The position numbers and the translations under genes were made by a program. 64,000 bases of DNA from Flavobacterium psychraerolatum (GTDB lineage: Bacteria; Bacteroidota; Bacteroidia; Flavobacteriales; Flavobacteriaceae): the NCBI RefSeq assembly GCF_025960985.1, contig NZ_JAOQMX010000022.1:1-64000 (forward strand). Reading direction: 5' to 3'. Below are positions 16,687-24,835 of the stretch, in pieces. A model generated the notes under the pieces. That model was not told the DNA's origin. It was given only the letters and a program-made list of their open reading frames with translations, and made no database searches. Each line of letters opens with the position of its first letter. Position 1 is the first letter of the stretch.

Positions 16687-17067
16687 AATGGTTTTGGTTG
16701 AAGTTCAAATGTAAGTATTAGTTAGCAAAATCATCATTCATTTTCAGCACAATTTAACCAAAACCTCTTAATTTTCAATGGTTCGACTCATTAGTTTTGT
16801 AGACTAATTAAATAGAAGTAGTTTATAGTAACAATTAATGAGCTGCGTTTTGTGGTATTGGTTGTTTTATATGGGATAACGGAAGTGTAAGAAAAAACAA
16901 CTTTATATCGCTTGATGAAAAGTGTTGCTGTCTAGCCTTATTATATTTTACTTTTGAACTTACTTCCTACTAATTTATCACTTTTCCGTTTTTAGTAGCC
17001 AATATTTGCTGCAATTGGGATTTGATAAAAATTGTTTTCATATTTGTGAAAACAACAATTCATTTTA
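16687..17067. other. Divergent promoter region
   Basis: 381 bases between the membrane-protein pair (minus) and the outer-membrane protein (plus). No open frame of interest. The only clear structure is the inverted repeat at 17032-17055. It contains both transcription starts by inference. Confidence 0.5.
17032..17055. promoter_or_regulatory. Inverted repeat before the outer-membrane protein gene
   Basis: TTGTTTTCA (17032-17040), 6-base spacer, TGAAAACAA (17047-17055): a perfect 9-bp inverted repeat ending 12 bases before the ATG. It could be an operator or an mRNA hairpin that hides the start. Confidence 0.4.
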
Positions 17068-18318
17068 ATGAGGTATATCTACTTTTTATTTCTTTTATGT
17101 ACATCGCTTCAGGGGCAAGTTAAAACGATTAGAAATGTCACTTTTGATAATGTAAAAAAAATGGATATTGCTTTTTTGAATAAGTGTCTTCAAACTCAAG
17201 CAAATCAAGTTCTAGATAGTACAATTATACAAAAGGATGTTGCTTTTTTGGGTAGACTAAACGGAATAGCAAATGTTACTTATGCTGTGACGAAAGTAGA
17301 TAAAAATCTTTACGACCTTACTTTTGATGTTGTAGAACAATTTAGTTTAATTCCGACACTGTCACTCTGGACTACCGAAAATAGTGTGGCCTATCGCGTT
17401 GGAGTTTATAATTTTAATTTTTTAGGCAAAAATAACACCTTAGGCGGTTTTTATCAATCTAATAAAAATGATTCGTACGGCATCGTATTTTCCGCGCCTT
17501 ATCTTTTTTCGAAGAAAACAGGATTAGAAATAAATGCACAAAGTATTTCTACAGAAGAGCCTATTTTTTTATCAACTGGTGCAGCATCTTATGATTACCG
17601 CAATTCTTCGGTTGAAGTTTTAGGGCTATATCAATTTGATATTAAAAATAGTTTTAAGGTAGGTGTGAATGTATTTGATGAAAAGTATGACTATCTCAGT
17701 GGCGCAAAAGTAGCAGGAGTACCACTAGCACTTGAACATAAAAAAAAGATGCTTAAGCTAATTTATAATTTCAATGATTTGAAATATGATTTTTATTTGA
17801 TTGAAGGCTTTAAATCTAAATTCCAATTTCAATACGTTTATATTGATAATGATTTCCAAAATAAACTTTTGATCGCTTGGAATGATCTTATGTATTTTAA
17901 AAAAGTGGGTTACAAAGGCAATTGGGCATCAAGGTTGCGTGTAGGTATCGCCTCTAATACTAATGATCCTTTTGCTCCTTTTTCTGTAGATAATAATTTG
18001 AATATTAGGGGTGTTGGTAATATTATCGATCGCGGTACGGGAACAATTGTTTTAAATTCAGAATTCAGAAAAACATTGTTTGAAAAAAAATGGTTTGTAT
18101 TGCAAGGAAATGCATTTGTAGATAGTGGAACGTGGCGAAAAGCTGGTGGTGACTTGAGCGATTTGGTCGATTCAAATAACGTTCGAATTTATTCAGGCCT
18201 TGGACTACGATTCATTCATAAAACGATCTTTGATGCGATTTTTAGAATTGATTATGGTTTTGGTGTTACCAAAAACGGAACACAAGGCTTGGTAATTGGT
18301 GTTGGCCAATATTTTTAA
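17068..18318 (+). CDS. Outer-membrane POTRA/beta-barrel protein (Omp85-like)
   Basis: A 416-residue protein with a signal peptide ending SLQGQ. Residues 20-95 form a POTRA-like domain (VKTIRNVTFDNVKKMDIAFL, LNGIANVTY, LYDLTFDVVEQ) and the rest is an Omp85/surface-antigen-type barrel with alternating aromatic strands, NLNIRGVG and LNSEFRKTLF (matching the conserved strands 6-8 region), and a C-terminal GVGQYF ending in Phe. With one or two POTRA units it is much shorter than BamA and may be a transporter-type or orphan Omp85 protein of the outer membrane. It is monocistronic, ended by the hairpin at 18353-18392. Confidence 0.75.
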   Translation: MRYIYFLFLLCTSLQGQVKTIRNVTFDNVKKMDIAFLNKCLQTQANQVLDSTIIQKDVAFLGRLNGIANVTYAVTKVDKNLYDLTFDVVEQFSLIPTLSLWTTENSVAYRVGVYNFNFLGKNNTLGGFYQSNKNDSYGIVFSAPYLFSKKTGLEINAQSISTEEPIFLSTGAASYDYRNSSVEVLGLYQFDIKNSFKVGVNVFDEKYDYLSGAKVAGVPLALEHKKKMLKLIYNFNDLKYDFYLIEGFKSKFQFQYVYIDNDFQNKLLIAWNDLMYFKKVGYKGNWASRLRVGIASNTNDPFAPFSVDNNLNIRGVGNIIDRGTGTIVLNSEFRKTLFEKKWFVLQGNAFVDSGTWRKAGGDLSDLVDSNNVRIYSGLGLRFIHKTIFDAIFRIDYGFGVTKNGTQGLVIGVGQYF

Positions 18319-18352
18319 TACGCTAAATAGCGATCTTAAAATTCGGTAACAG

Positions 18353-18392
18353 AAAAAGGCTGTTCAGAAATTACATTCTGAACAGCCTTTTT
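18353..18392. terminator. Bidirectional intrinsic terminator
   Basis: AAAGGCTGTTCAGAA (18355-18369) and TTCTGAACAGCCTTT (18376-18390), with A-run on the left and T-run on the right, between convergent genes. It can serve both the outer-membrane protein gene and argH. Confidence 0.92.
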
Positions 18393-18414
18393 TAGGTTTT
18401 ATATCGAAAGCGAA

Positions 18415-19695
18415 TTAATACGCGCGATTCATTTTTGCTTTTATTTCTGCTAAACAAAGGTTGTTGATACTTCCCTCGTGTGTGTGTTGGGTTGCTTTTG
18501 GAGATTCGTAAGTTCCTGCTTCCAATTGTTCTGCTACGGCTTTGTAAGCATCTCTAAAAGGCATTCCAGCTACTACCATTTCGTTTAATGTATCTACTGT
18601 AAACAAGTAGTTGTATTTTTTATCTGCTAAGATATTGTCTTTTACAGTAATGTCTTTGATAGAGAAAATTGCAATATCCAAACATGCTTTTAAGTTTTGA
18701 ATGGCAGGAAACAATCCTTCTTTCAATAACTGCAAATCTCTGTGGTAACCACTTGGAAGGTTGTTGGTGATCAAAGTGATTTCGTATGGCAAAGCTTGAA
18801 TTTTGTTACATTTTCCGCGAATCAATTCAAAAACATCTGGATTTTTCTTGTGAGGCATAATGCTAGAACCTGTGGTCAAATGTGCAGGTAAGCCGATGAA
18901 ATCAAAATTCTGACTCATATACAAGCAAACGTCCATAGAAAATTTTGCCAAAGTAGCTGCTACGCTACTCATCGCAAAAGCCACTATTTTCTCTGATTTA
19001 CCACGACTCATTTGTGCGGCAACCGAATTGTATTTTAGGGTTTCAAAACCTAGTTCTTTTGTAGTGAAGGTTCTGTTGATCGGGAAGGAGCTTCCGTAAC
19101 CTGCTGCAGAACCCAATGGGTTTTGGTCTACAACTTTCAAAGCGGCATTCAACAAAGTAATGTCATCAATAAAACTTTCTGCATAAGCCGAAAACCACAT
19201 TCCGAAAGATGATGGCATGGCGATTTGCAAATGCGTGTAACCTGGTAACAATACATTTTGGTACTTATCAGCCATTTCCATAAGTAAGTCAAAAGTTGTT
19301 TTGACTTGTTCTTTCATTTCGATCACAACATCTTTTAGGTACAAGTTCACATCAACCATCACTTGGTCGTTACGAGAGCGTGCTGTATGGATTTTTTTCC
19401 CTGCATCTCCTAGTTTTACCGTTAAAAGGTATTCGATTTTGGAGTGTACATCCTCAAAACTATCTTCGATTTCGAAATTTCCAGCTTCAGCATCCACAAT
19501 GATTTCGTTTAGTGCTTCGACTAAAGAATCGGTTTCACTTGCTGTCAATAGTCCTATTTGACCTAGCATTTTTGCATGAGCGATAGAGCCCAAAGCATCG
19601 TATTTTGCTAGTACTAAATCCAATTCACGGTCGTTACCAACAGTAAAGTGTTCTATTTGCTTGTCAGTAGGTATTCCTTTTTCCCAAAGTTTCAT
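18415..19695 (-). CDS. argH: Argininosuccinate lyase
   Basis: A 426-residue enzyme that splits argininosuccinate into arginine and fumarate, the last step of arginine synthesis. It has the fumarase/ASL signature GSSIMPHKKNPD (276-287, with the catalytic serine loop), HTARSRNDQ (103-111) and the GYTHLQ motif with His155. It is slightly shorter than typical enterobacterial ArgH (about 457) but complete. It has its own -7 promoter box and ends at a shared terminator, so it is probably a separate transcript at the end of the arginine cluster. Confidence 0.97.
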   Translation of the reverse strand: MKLWEKGIPTDKQIEHFTVGNDRELDLVLAKYDALGSIAHAKMLGQIGLLTASETDSLVEALNEIIVDAEAGNFEIEDSFEDVHSKIEYLLTVKLGDAGKKIHTARSRNDQVMVDVNLYLKDVVIEMKEQVKTTFDLLMEMADKYQNVLLPGYTHLQIAMPSSFGMWFSAYAESFIDDITLLNAALKVVDQNPLGSAAGYGSSFPINRTFTTKELGFETLKYNSVAAQMSRGKSEKIVAFAMSSVAATLAKFSMDVCLYMSQNFDFIGLPAHLTTGSSIMPHKKNPDVFELIRGKCNKIQALPYEITLITNNLPSGYHRDLQLLKEGLFPAIQNLKACLDIAIFSIKDITVKDNILADKKYNYLFTVDTLNEMVVAGMPFRDAYKAVAEQLEAGTYESPKATQHTHEGSINNLCLAEIKAKMNRAY

Positions 19696-19714
19696 GTTTG
19701 TGTTTTTTGTTTTG

Positions 19715-19722
19715 CAAAGATA
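19715..19722 (-). promoter_or_regulatory. argH -7 promoter box
   Basis: The minus strand reads TATCTTTG, an exact TAnnTTTG match, 20 bases upstream of the argH ATG. Confidence 0.55.
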
Positions 19723-19760
19723 CTCAGAGTTGCCTCAGAGATTCGCAAAGTTTTTATTTT

Positions 19761-20138
19761 TTATTTAATTTTCCAAGGCGGATTAACTCGATTTTCTCCT
19801 GCGTAATACAATAGTAACTGATTGCCATCTAAATCTTTTAATCTAGCTTCTCTCCACAACCAAGGTTTATCATTTGGTAATTCTTCAAAAATAAATCCTT
19901 GTTTAATTAGGTCGTTAACCTTTTGGTCTAAATTTTCTATTTCGAAATAAATCCAAATTCCACTACCATTATTTTTATCATCCGATTGATGGAGTGAAAA
20001 CGTTGTTCCGCCTTCAGGGCATACAAATCGTGCGTAATGTGATGTGGAATGTACGATCAATTTTAAGCCTAGTTTTTGGTAGAACTCAATTGATTTCTCA
20101 ACATCTAAAACTGGTATTGTAATTTGGTTTAGATTCAT
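19761..20138 (-). CDS. VOC/glyoxalase-fold protein
   Basis: A 125-residue protein with the vicinal-oxygen-chelate fold: NLNQITIPVLDVEKSIEFYQKLG at the start (the VOC opening), then FVCPEGGTTFSLHQ, GIWIYFEIENLD and a closing LKDLDGNQLLLYYAG in which a Glu/Gln metal position is usual. The family includes dioxygenases, glyoxalases and antibiotic-binding proteins; the substrate here is unknown. It lies within the arginine cluster between argE and argH, with a palindromic repeat upstream, and is probably a later insertion unrelated to arginine. Confidence 0.8.
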   Translation of the reverse strand: MNLNQITIPVLDVEKSIEFYQKLGLKLIVHSTSHYARFVCPEGGTTFSLHQSDDKNNGSGIWIYFEIENLDQKVNDLIKQGFIFEELPNDKPWLWREARLKDLDGNQLLLYYAGENRVNPPWKIK

Positions 20139-20186
20139 CTTATTTCAATCGATTAACTATAAATATACTGCTTTACCCAAATCCCT

Positions 20187-20258
20187 AGCCCCGATAGTAG
20201 TGGAAATCCTTGTGGGGGCTTTTGTTTTGCCCCCACAAGATTGTAACGGATAGCGGGA
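20187..20258 (+). repeat. Variable-core palindromic repeat, type A copy 1
   Basis: The left arm AGCCCCGATAGTAGTGGAAA and right arm AGATTGTAACGGATAGCGGG match those of the copy at 28606-28676 almost exactly, but the centre is a different hairpin, TTGTGGGGGC...GCCCCCACAA. It lies between argE and the VOC gene. Confidence 0.8.
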
Positions 20259-20275
20259 AATAGCTCCCCATCATT

Positions 20276-21346
20276 TTACTGTTTCAAAAAATCTCCCAAT
20301 ATTTTGATGTACAAATCGATTCCTTCTTCAATTTCGTTTAAATAAATAAATTCATCTGCAGAGTGGGAACGTAGGGTGTCTCCAGGTCCTAGTTTCAATG
20401 ATTGACAGCTCAAAACTGACTGATCTGAGAGGGTAGGAGAACCATAAGTAGTGCGGCCCAATGCGATTCCGGCTTGTACCAAACCGTGAGCTTCGGGTAT
20501 TGACGAGGCGTTTAGGTGCATGGAGCGCGGGTTGACCTCTGCGTTCACATGTGCACGAACGGTTTCTAGAATTTCGGTATTGTTATAGCAGTCGTTCACA
20601 CGGATATCTACCACCAAATCACAGTCAGATGGAACCACGTTATGTTGTTTTCCGGCATTGATTTGAGTTACCGTCATTTTTACAGGGCCCAATTGCTCTG
20701 AGATTTTATCGAAAGCATAGGTTTTAAACCATTCGATAATAGGCAGTGTTTTATAAATTGCGCTATCATCATTTTGGTGTGCGGCATGACTTGGTGTTCC
20801 TTTGACTTTGACGTCGAGTACCAATAATCCTTTTTCGGCAATAGCCAACTGCATCAAAGTCGGTTCACCCACAATGGCGCAGGATAGCTCAGGTAAATGT
20901 TTTAAAACGCTGTTCAATCCATTTTTACCACTGCTTTCTTCTTCTGCAGATGCGACCATAACTAAGTTGTAGGGCAAGTTTTCTTTTTCGTAAAAATGGA
21001 CAAAAGTAGATAATAAAGAAACTAAGCAGCCACCTGCATCATTACTTCCTAATCCGTATAATTTTCCGTCTTTCACAAAGGCATTAAACGGGTCGTTAGT
21101 ATAGGCTTGATTGGGTCTTACGGTATCGTGATGTGAATTTAAAAGGAGGGTAGGTTTGGTTTCTTCAAAATGTTTGTTGAATGCCCAAACATTATTATTC
21201 TCTCTTTTAAAAGGAATATCATTTTGATTGAACCAATTTTCTATTAGAAGTGCAGTCTGGTCTTCTTCGCTAGAAAAGGAGGGAGTCTCAATTAAAGCCT
21301 CTAAAAGTGAAATTGCTTCTTGCGTAAGGATTTCTATATTTTTCAT
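20276..21346 (-). CDS. argE: M20-family N-acyl-citrulline/ornithine deacylase (ArgE-like)
   Basis: A 356-residue M20 zinc hydrolase. Metal and catalytic residues are visible in NSHHDTV, GSNDAGGC and ASAEEESSGKNG; the dimerisation domain starts near residue 165 (GLLVLDVKVKGTPSHAAHQ). In Bacteroidota with an ArgF'-type transcarbamylase this enzyme removes the N-acyl group from N-acyl-citrulline rather than from N-acetylornithine. Whether the acyl group is acetyl or succinyl is not decidable here. It lies 80 bases downstream of argB in the same direction. Confidence 0.9.
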   Translation of the reverse strand: MKNIEILTQEAISLLEALIETPSFSSEEDQTALLIENWFNQNDIPFKRENNNVWAFNKHFEETKPTLLLNSHHDTVRPNQAYTNDPFNAFVKDGKLYGLGSNDAGGCLVSLLSTFVHFYEKENLPYNLVMVASAEEESSGKNGLNSVLKHLPELSCAIVGEPTLMQLAIAEKGLLVLDVKVKGTPSHAAHQNDDSAIYKTLPIIEWFKTYAFDKISEQLGPVKMTVTQINAGKQHNVVPSDCDLVVDIRVNDCYNNTEILETVRAHVNAEVNPRSMHLNASSIPEAHGLVQAGIALGRTTYGSPTLSDQSVLSCQSLKLGPGDTLRSHSADEFIYLNEIEEGIDLYIKILGDFLKQ

Positions 21347-21426
21347 TTATATCGGTTTTTAAACACAGTTTTCAGTAGATTTCACATATACTTTTGAAAG
21401 TCAAAGTGATTATTAGGTGTTTAATT

Positions 21427-22212
21427 TTATAATTGTATCGTTGTACATATAGTTTCTGTATTTTTCAACATTTTGTGGTGTCCGATTCGGATTTTTTGTA
21501 CTCCTTTGTTCAAACTATTAAAACAGTTGTCTAATTTAGGAATCATTCCCGAATGAATCGCTTTTTCGTCTTTTAATTTTGAATACAATTCGGCATTCAT
21601 ATTCGCAATCACAGAACTATCATCTTCTGAATCGAATAAAACACCCGGTTTTTCGAAGCAATAATTTAACGTCACCTCATAAACCTCAGATAAAGCAATT
21701 GCCAATTCGCTTGCAATAGTATCAGCATTGGTATTGAGCAGTTGACCTTTTTTGTCGTGGGTGATTGCGCAAAAAACAGGCGTGATTCCGGCTTCGATTA
21801 GCGTTTGTAAAAGTGTCGTGTTTACCTTTTTGACATCGCCTACAAATCCGTAATCAATCGTGGGATGATTTCTTTTTTCAGACTGAATTAAATTTCCATC
21901 TGCGCCAGAAAATCCGATGGCATTGGTATTGTTTGCTTGCAATTGAGCAACTACTTCTTTGTTGATTTGTCCTGCATAAATCATGACAACTACCTCAAGC
22001 ATAGCAGCATCTGTAATGCGACGTCCGTCAATCATTTGCGGAACAAGTCCAATGCTTTTGGCCATTTTGGTAGCTGATTTTCCGCCACCGTGAACTAATA
22101 CTTTATGCCCTTCAATTTTAGAAAAATCGCTCAGAAACTGTTGTAATTCGTTGGCATCATCAATGATGTTTCCGCCAATTTTCACAAGGGTTACTATTTT
22201 TTTATTGCTCAT
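21427..22212 (-). CDS. argB: N-acetylglutamate kinase family (ArgB)
   Basis: A 261-residue amino-acid kinase phosphorylating N-acyl-glutamate. Motifs are LVKIGGNIIDD at the start, LVHGGGKSATKMA (glycine-rich phosphate loop), the DGRRITD substrate loop and NTNADTIASELA near the C-terminus. It lacks the extra N-terminal helix of arginine-inhibited hexameric ArgB enzymes, which suggests the non-inhibited dimeric type, an inference from family knowledge. The start overlaps the end of argF' by 11 bases. Confidence 0.95.
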   Translation of the reverse strand: MSNKKIVTLVKIGGNIIDDANELQQFLSDFSKIEGHKVLVHGGGKSATKMAKSIGLVPQMIDGRRITDAAMLEVVVMIYAGQINKEVVAQLQANNTNAIGFSGADGNLIQSEKRNHPTIDYGFVGDVKKVNTTLLQTLIEAGITPVFCAITHDKKGQLLNTNADTIASELAIALSEVYEVTLNYCFEKPGVLFDSEDDSSVIANMNAELYSKLKDEKAIHSGMIPKLDNCFNSLNKGVQKIRIGHHKMLKNTETICTTIQL

Positions 22213-23149
22213 TTTTCAATATTTTTTGAAGCACCAATTGTGCCGCATAGGTTCTATTATTTGCTTGTTCGATTACAATGGAGTTTTCGCTATCCAAGAC
22301 TTCGTCAGCTACAACAACGTTACGACGCACAGGTAAGCAGTGCATGAATTTAGCATTGTTTGTCAAAGCCATTTTTGCTGCATTGACCGTCCAATTTGGG
22401 TCAGAATTGGTTATTTTACCGTAGTCGTTGTAATTACTCCAGTTTTTGGTATAGATAAAATCGGCATTCTCAAATGCTTTGTCTTGATCGTATTCTATTT
22501 TTGAATCCTTTGTGATTTCAGGATTTAGTTCATATCCTTCGGGATGGGTAATTACAAAATCAGCATCTTGCAACTGCATCATTTCTACAAAAGAGTTGGC
22601 TACCGCTTGTGGCAATGCTCTTGGGTGAGGTGCCCATGACAGTACTACTTTTGGTCTGTGTGCGGTTTTGTGCTCTTCCATTGTGATTGCATCTGCAAGG
22701 GATTGTAGTGGGTGACCTGTACAACCTTCCATGTTCACGATTGGCACAGTTGCATATTTTAAGAAACCTGCCAAAACGGTTTCGGCGTTGTCTTTTTCTT
22801 TGTCTACCAAACCGGCAAAAGCTCTGATGGCAACAATATCGCAGTATTGTGAAACAACTTCTGCTGCTTCTTTTATATGTTCAGATGCTCCTTTGTTCAT
22901 AATGGCTCCATCTTCAAACTCCAAAGTCCATCCCTCATTGGTGAAGTTCATGACCATGACATTCATTCCTAAATTCAAGGCTGCTTTTTGCGTGCTTAAT
23001 CGCGTACGTAGACTTGGATTAAAAAACAACATTCCGAGGGTTTTATGTTTTCCTAGTTTCTTATTCTTTAAGGGATTTTTTTTGATTTTCAAGGCATCTT
23101 TAACCCAGTCTGATAGGTTGTCGATGTTTTGTACTGAGATGTAATTCAT
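22202..23149 (-). CDS. argF': N-acyl-ornithine transcarbamylase (ArgF'-type)
   Basis: A 315-residue carbamoyltransferase making N-acyl-citrulline from N-acyl-ornithine and carbamoyl phosphate. The carbamoyl-phosphate loop is FNPSLRTRLST (SLRTR at 46-50), with HPLQSLAD and FMHCLPVRRN further on. The strong likeness to the Bacteroides N-succinylornithine enzyme (ATHPEGYEL, APHPRALPQAV, TNNA.FMHCLPVRRN) rules out an ordinary ornithine enzyme. The specificity position, Pro in the succinyl enzyme and Glu in the Xanthomonas acetyl enzyme, appears to be Ser89 here (NKGASEHI), so the acyl group is uncertain. Overlaps argB by 11 bases. Confidence 0.93.
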   Translation of the reverse strand: MNYISVQNIDNLSDWVKDALKIKKNPLKNKKLGKHKTLGMLFFNPSLRTRLSTQKAALNLGMNVMVMNFTNEGWTLEFEDGAIMNKGASEHIKEAAEVVSQYCDIVAIRAFAGLVDKEKDNAETVLAGFLKYATVPIVNMEGCTGHPLQSLADAITMEEHKTAHRPKVVLSWAPHPRALPQAVANSFVEMMQLQDADFVITHPEGYELNPEITKDSKIEYDQDKAFENADFIYTKNWSNYNDYGKITNSDPNWTVNAAKMALTNNAKFMHCLPVRRNVVVADEVLDSENSIVIEQANNRTYAAQLVLQKILKNEQ

Positions 23150-23189
23150 TTTTTATGTATTTGAATTGTACTGATTTACTATTGTTGTG

Positions 23190-23370
23190 TTTTTATGGAC
23201 GCGGATTGTACTGATTCGCTATCGCGAAAACGCGGATTAAAACTGATATTCTTCTTTTTGATTAGTACTGATTAGCTAAAGCTAATTTTGATTAGTACTG
23301 ATTTATTATTGCTGCGTTTTTATGGACGCGGATTATACTGATTCGCTAAAGCTAATTTTGATTTGTACTG
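23190..23370 (+). repeat. Left-hand repeat block flanking the GxxExxY gene
   Basis: Contains TTTTATGGACGCGGATT twice (from about 23191 and 23319), the 26-base unit 23213-23238 (GATTCGCTATCGCGAAAACG then CGGATT), and the palindrome GATTAGCTAAAGCTAATT (23270-23287). Units of both kinds recur in inverted orientation on the other side of the gene (23877-23956). Confidence 0.75.
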
Positions 23371-23400
23371 ATTTAAGTTGCATGTGATTTAGCTTCTTCT

Positions 23401-23790
23401 TTATTTTCTTCGCTTTCTATTGTTTTCGAATACTTTTCTTTTAAACTCTGGTTTTGGACCAAAATTCATTAGTAATGCTACTTCACAATCTGTTGCCCGA
23501 AGATAATTGAGTATTTGATTTTCATATTGTTCATTTATGTGATCAACTGCTTTTAATTCCAATAATACTTTGTTCTCAACTATTAGGTCAACTACGTAAT
23601 CACCGACTTGATGTTCTTTATAATAGACCGCTATTCTTTTTTCAGGTTCTACTACTAAATTTTTATTTCTTAATTCTATACATAAAGCGTTTTGATATAC
23701 TTTTTCCAAAAAACCATATCCCAACTCATTGTAGACTTCATAAAAGGTCTTGATGATAACATTTGTAAGTACTTCGTGTAGTAAAGGCAT
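23401..23790 (-). CDS. GxxExxY protein (PD-(D/E)xK-like)
   Basis: About 129 residues from the ATG at 23790 (an in-frame ATG at 23853 would add 21 atypical residues, MCFNRLIDALN..., inside repeat-rich DNA). The family motif is GFLEKVY in NELGYGFLEKVYQNAL; DYVVDLIVENKVLLELKAVD gives the D...ExK-like pattern and YLRATDCEVALLMNFG the usual end. GxxExxY proteins are small, widespread, often repeat-associated and of unknown function. The gene interrupts the arginine/proline cluster between argF' and proB and lies inside inverted repeats, which suggests that it arrived as a mobile unit. Confidence 0.85.
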   Translation of the reverse strand: MPLLHEVLTNVIIKTFYEVYNELGYGFLEKVYQNALCIELRNKNLVVEPEKRIAVYYKEHQVGDYVVDLIVENKVLLELKAVDHINEQYENQILNYLRATDCEVALLMNFGPKPEFKRKVFENNRKRRK

Positions 23791-23876
23791 ACTTTCTAAA
23801 TCATAAGCGTTGAAAAAACAATTAAGAGCATCTATAAGTCTATTGAAACACAATATAATAAATCCTTTTTAATTCA

Positions 23877-23972
23877 AATTAGCTTTAGCTAATCAAAAAT
23901 GGTCACAATAGAATTAAAAAAATTCGTTTTAATCTGCGTTTTCGCGATAGCGAATCCGTTTCATCCGTGTCC
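23877..23972 (-). repeat. Right-hand inverted repeat flanking the GxxExxY gene
   Basis: AATTAGCTTTAGCTAATC (23877-23894) is the inverse partner of 23270-23287. AATCTGCGTTTTCGCGATAG, then CGAATC (23931-23956), is the reverse complement of 23213-23238 with one change. It continues as CGTTTCATCCGTGTCC, as in the repeats at 14194-14345. Confidence 0.75.
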
Positions 23973-23977
23973 TAACT

Positions 23978-24736
23978 CTACACAATCTTGGTAAAAGGTA
24001 TTGTATTATTTATAGCATTCAAAATAAAGTTGTCATTTAACCCATTCACAATCCAAGTTTCAATATTGGCAGCTTTGGCTATTGCGGCAGCTTCAATTTT
24101 TGACTGCATACCACCAGTTCCATGTGATGATTTTGAGTCGCCTACTTCTTGTTGCATTAAATTCAAATCTGTTACAATCGAAATCGTTTCTGGATTTTTA
24201 TCCTGAAAAGTAGCCTTGGTATAGATTCCGTTGGTATTAGTAGCGATGATCAAAATGTCAACATTCAGCAATACAGCCGTTAATGCTGCTAATTTATCGT
24301 TGTCACCAAATTTAATTTCGTCCGTAGCCACCGTATCATTTTCATTGATGATAGGAATATAATTATTTTTAACCAACACATTTATTGTATTGACAATATT
24401 GACTTTGGTATTTTCTTTTTCGAAATCAGAATAGGAGAGTAGACATTGTGACGTATGCAATCCTAAATCACTAAAATTTTCATGGTATATCCGCATTAAA
24501 TGAGGTTGTCCAATAGACGCCAAAGCTTGCTTAACAAAAACTTCTTGGTCATTTTTATCTAATTTTACAAATTGTTTCGCTGCCGCAATCGCACCCGAAC
24601 TCACAATTATAAATTCGTATTCGTCCTTCAAAGCCGCTATTTGCATACCAATATCCTCAATTTTTCCTCTCGAAATATGATTGGTTTCTTTGGTTAATGT
24701 GTTACTTCCTATTTTTAGTAAAATTCTTTTTTTCAT
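23978..24736 (-). CDS. proB: Glutamate 5-kinase without PUA domain
   Basis: A 252-residue amino-acid kinase for the first step of proline synthesis (glutamate to gamma-glutamyl phosphate). Motifs are RILLKIGSNTLT, IIVSSGAIAAAKQ, INENDTVATDEIKFGDND and SHGTGGMQSKIEAA. It ends after the kinase domain and lacks the C-terminal PUA domain of the E. coli enzyme, a known shorter form. It lies 99 bases downstream of proA, separated by an imperfect inverted repeat. Confidence 0.95.
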   Translation of the reverse strand: MKKRILLKIGSNTLTKETNHISRGKIEDIGMQIAALKDEYEFIIVSSGAIAAAKQFVKLDKNDQEVFVKQALASIGQPHLMRIYHENFSDLGLHTSQCLLSYSDFEKENTKVNIVNTINVLVKNNYIPIINENDTVATDEIKFGDNDKLAALTAVLLNVDILIIATNTNGIYTKATFQDKNPETISIVTDLNLMQQEVGDSKSSHGTGGMQSKIEAAAIAKAANIETWIVNGLNDNFILNAINNTIPFTKIV

Positions 24737-24741
24737 TTTAT

Positions 24742-24827
24742 GCTTTTAGCCTTTAGTTTTAACTATTGGCGTTATAGTTTGCATTTATATTTAAATCGGA
24801 TACAGCCAATAGCTAATAGCCAAAAGC
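24742..24827. repeat. Imperfect inverted repeat between proA and proB
   Basis: ATGCTTTTAGCC ... ACTATTGGC (24741-24772) pairs imperfectly with GCCAATAGCTAATAGCC AAAAGC (24806-24828). Fills most of the 99-base gap. A different sequence from the palindromes in the other gaps of the cluster. Confidence 0.5.
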
Positions 24828-24835
24828 TTAATTAG

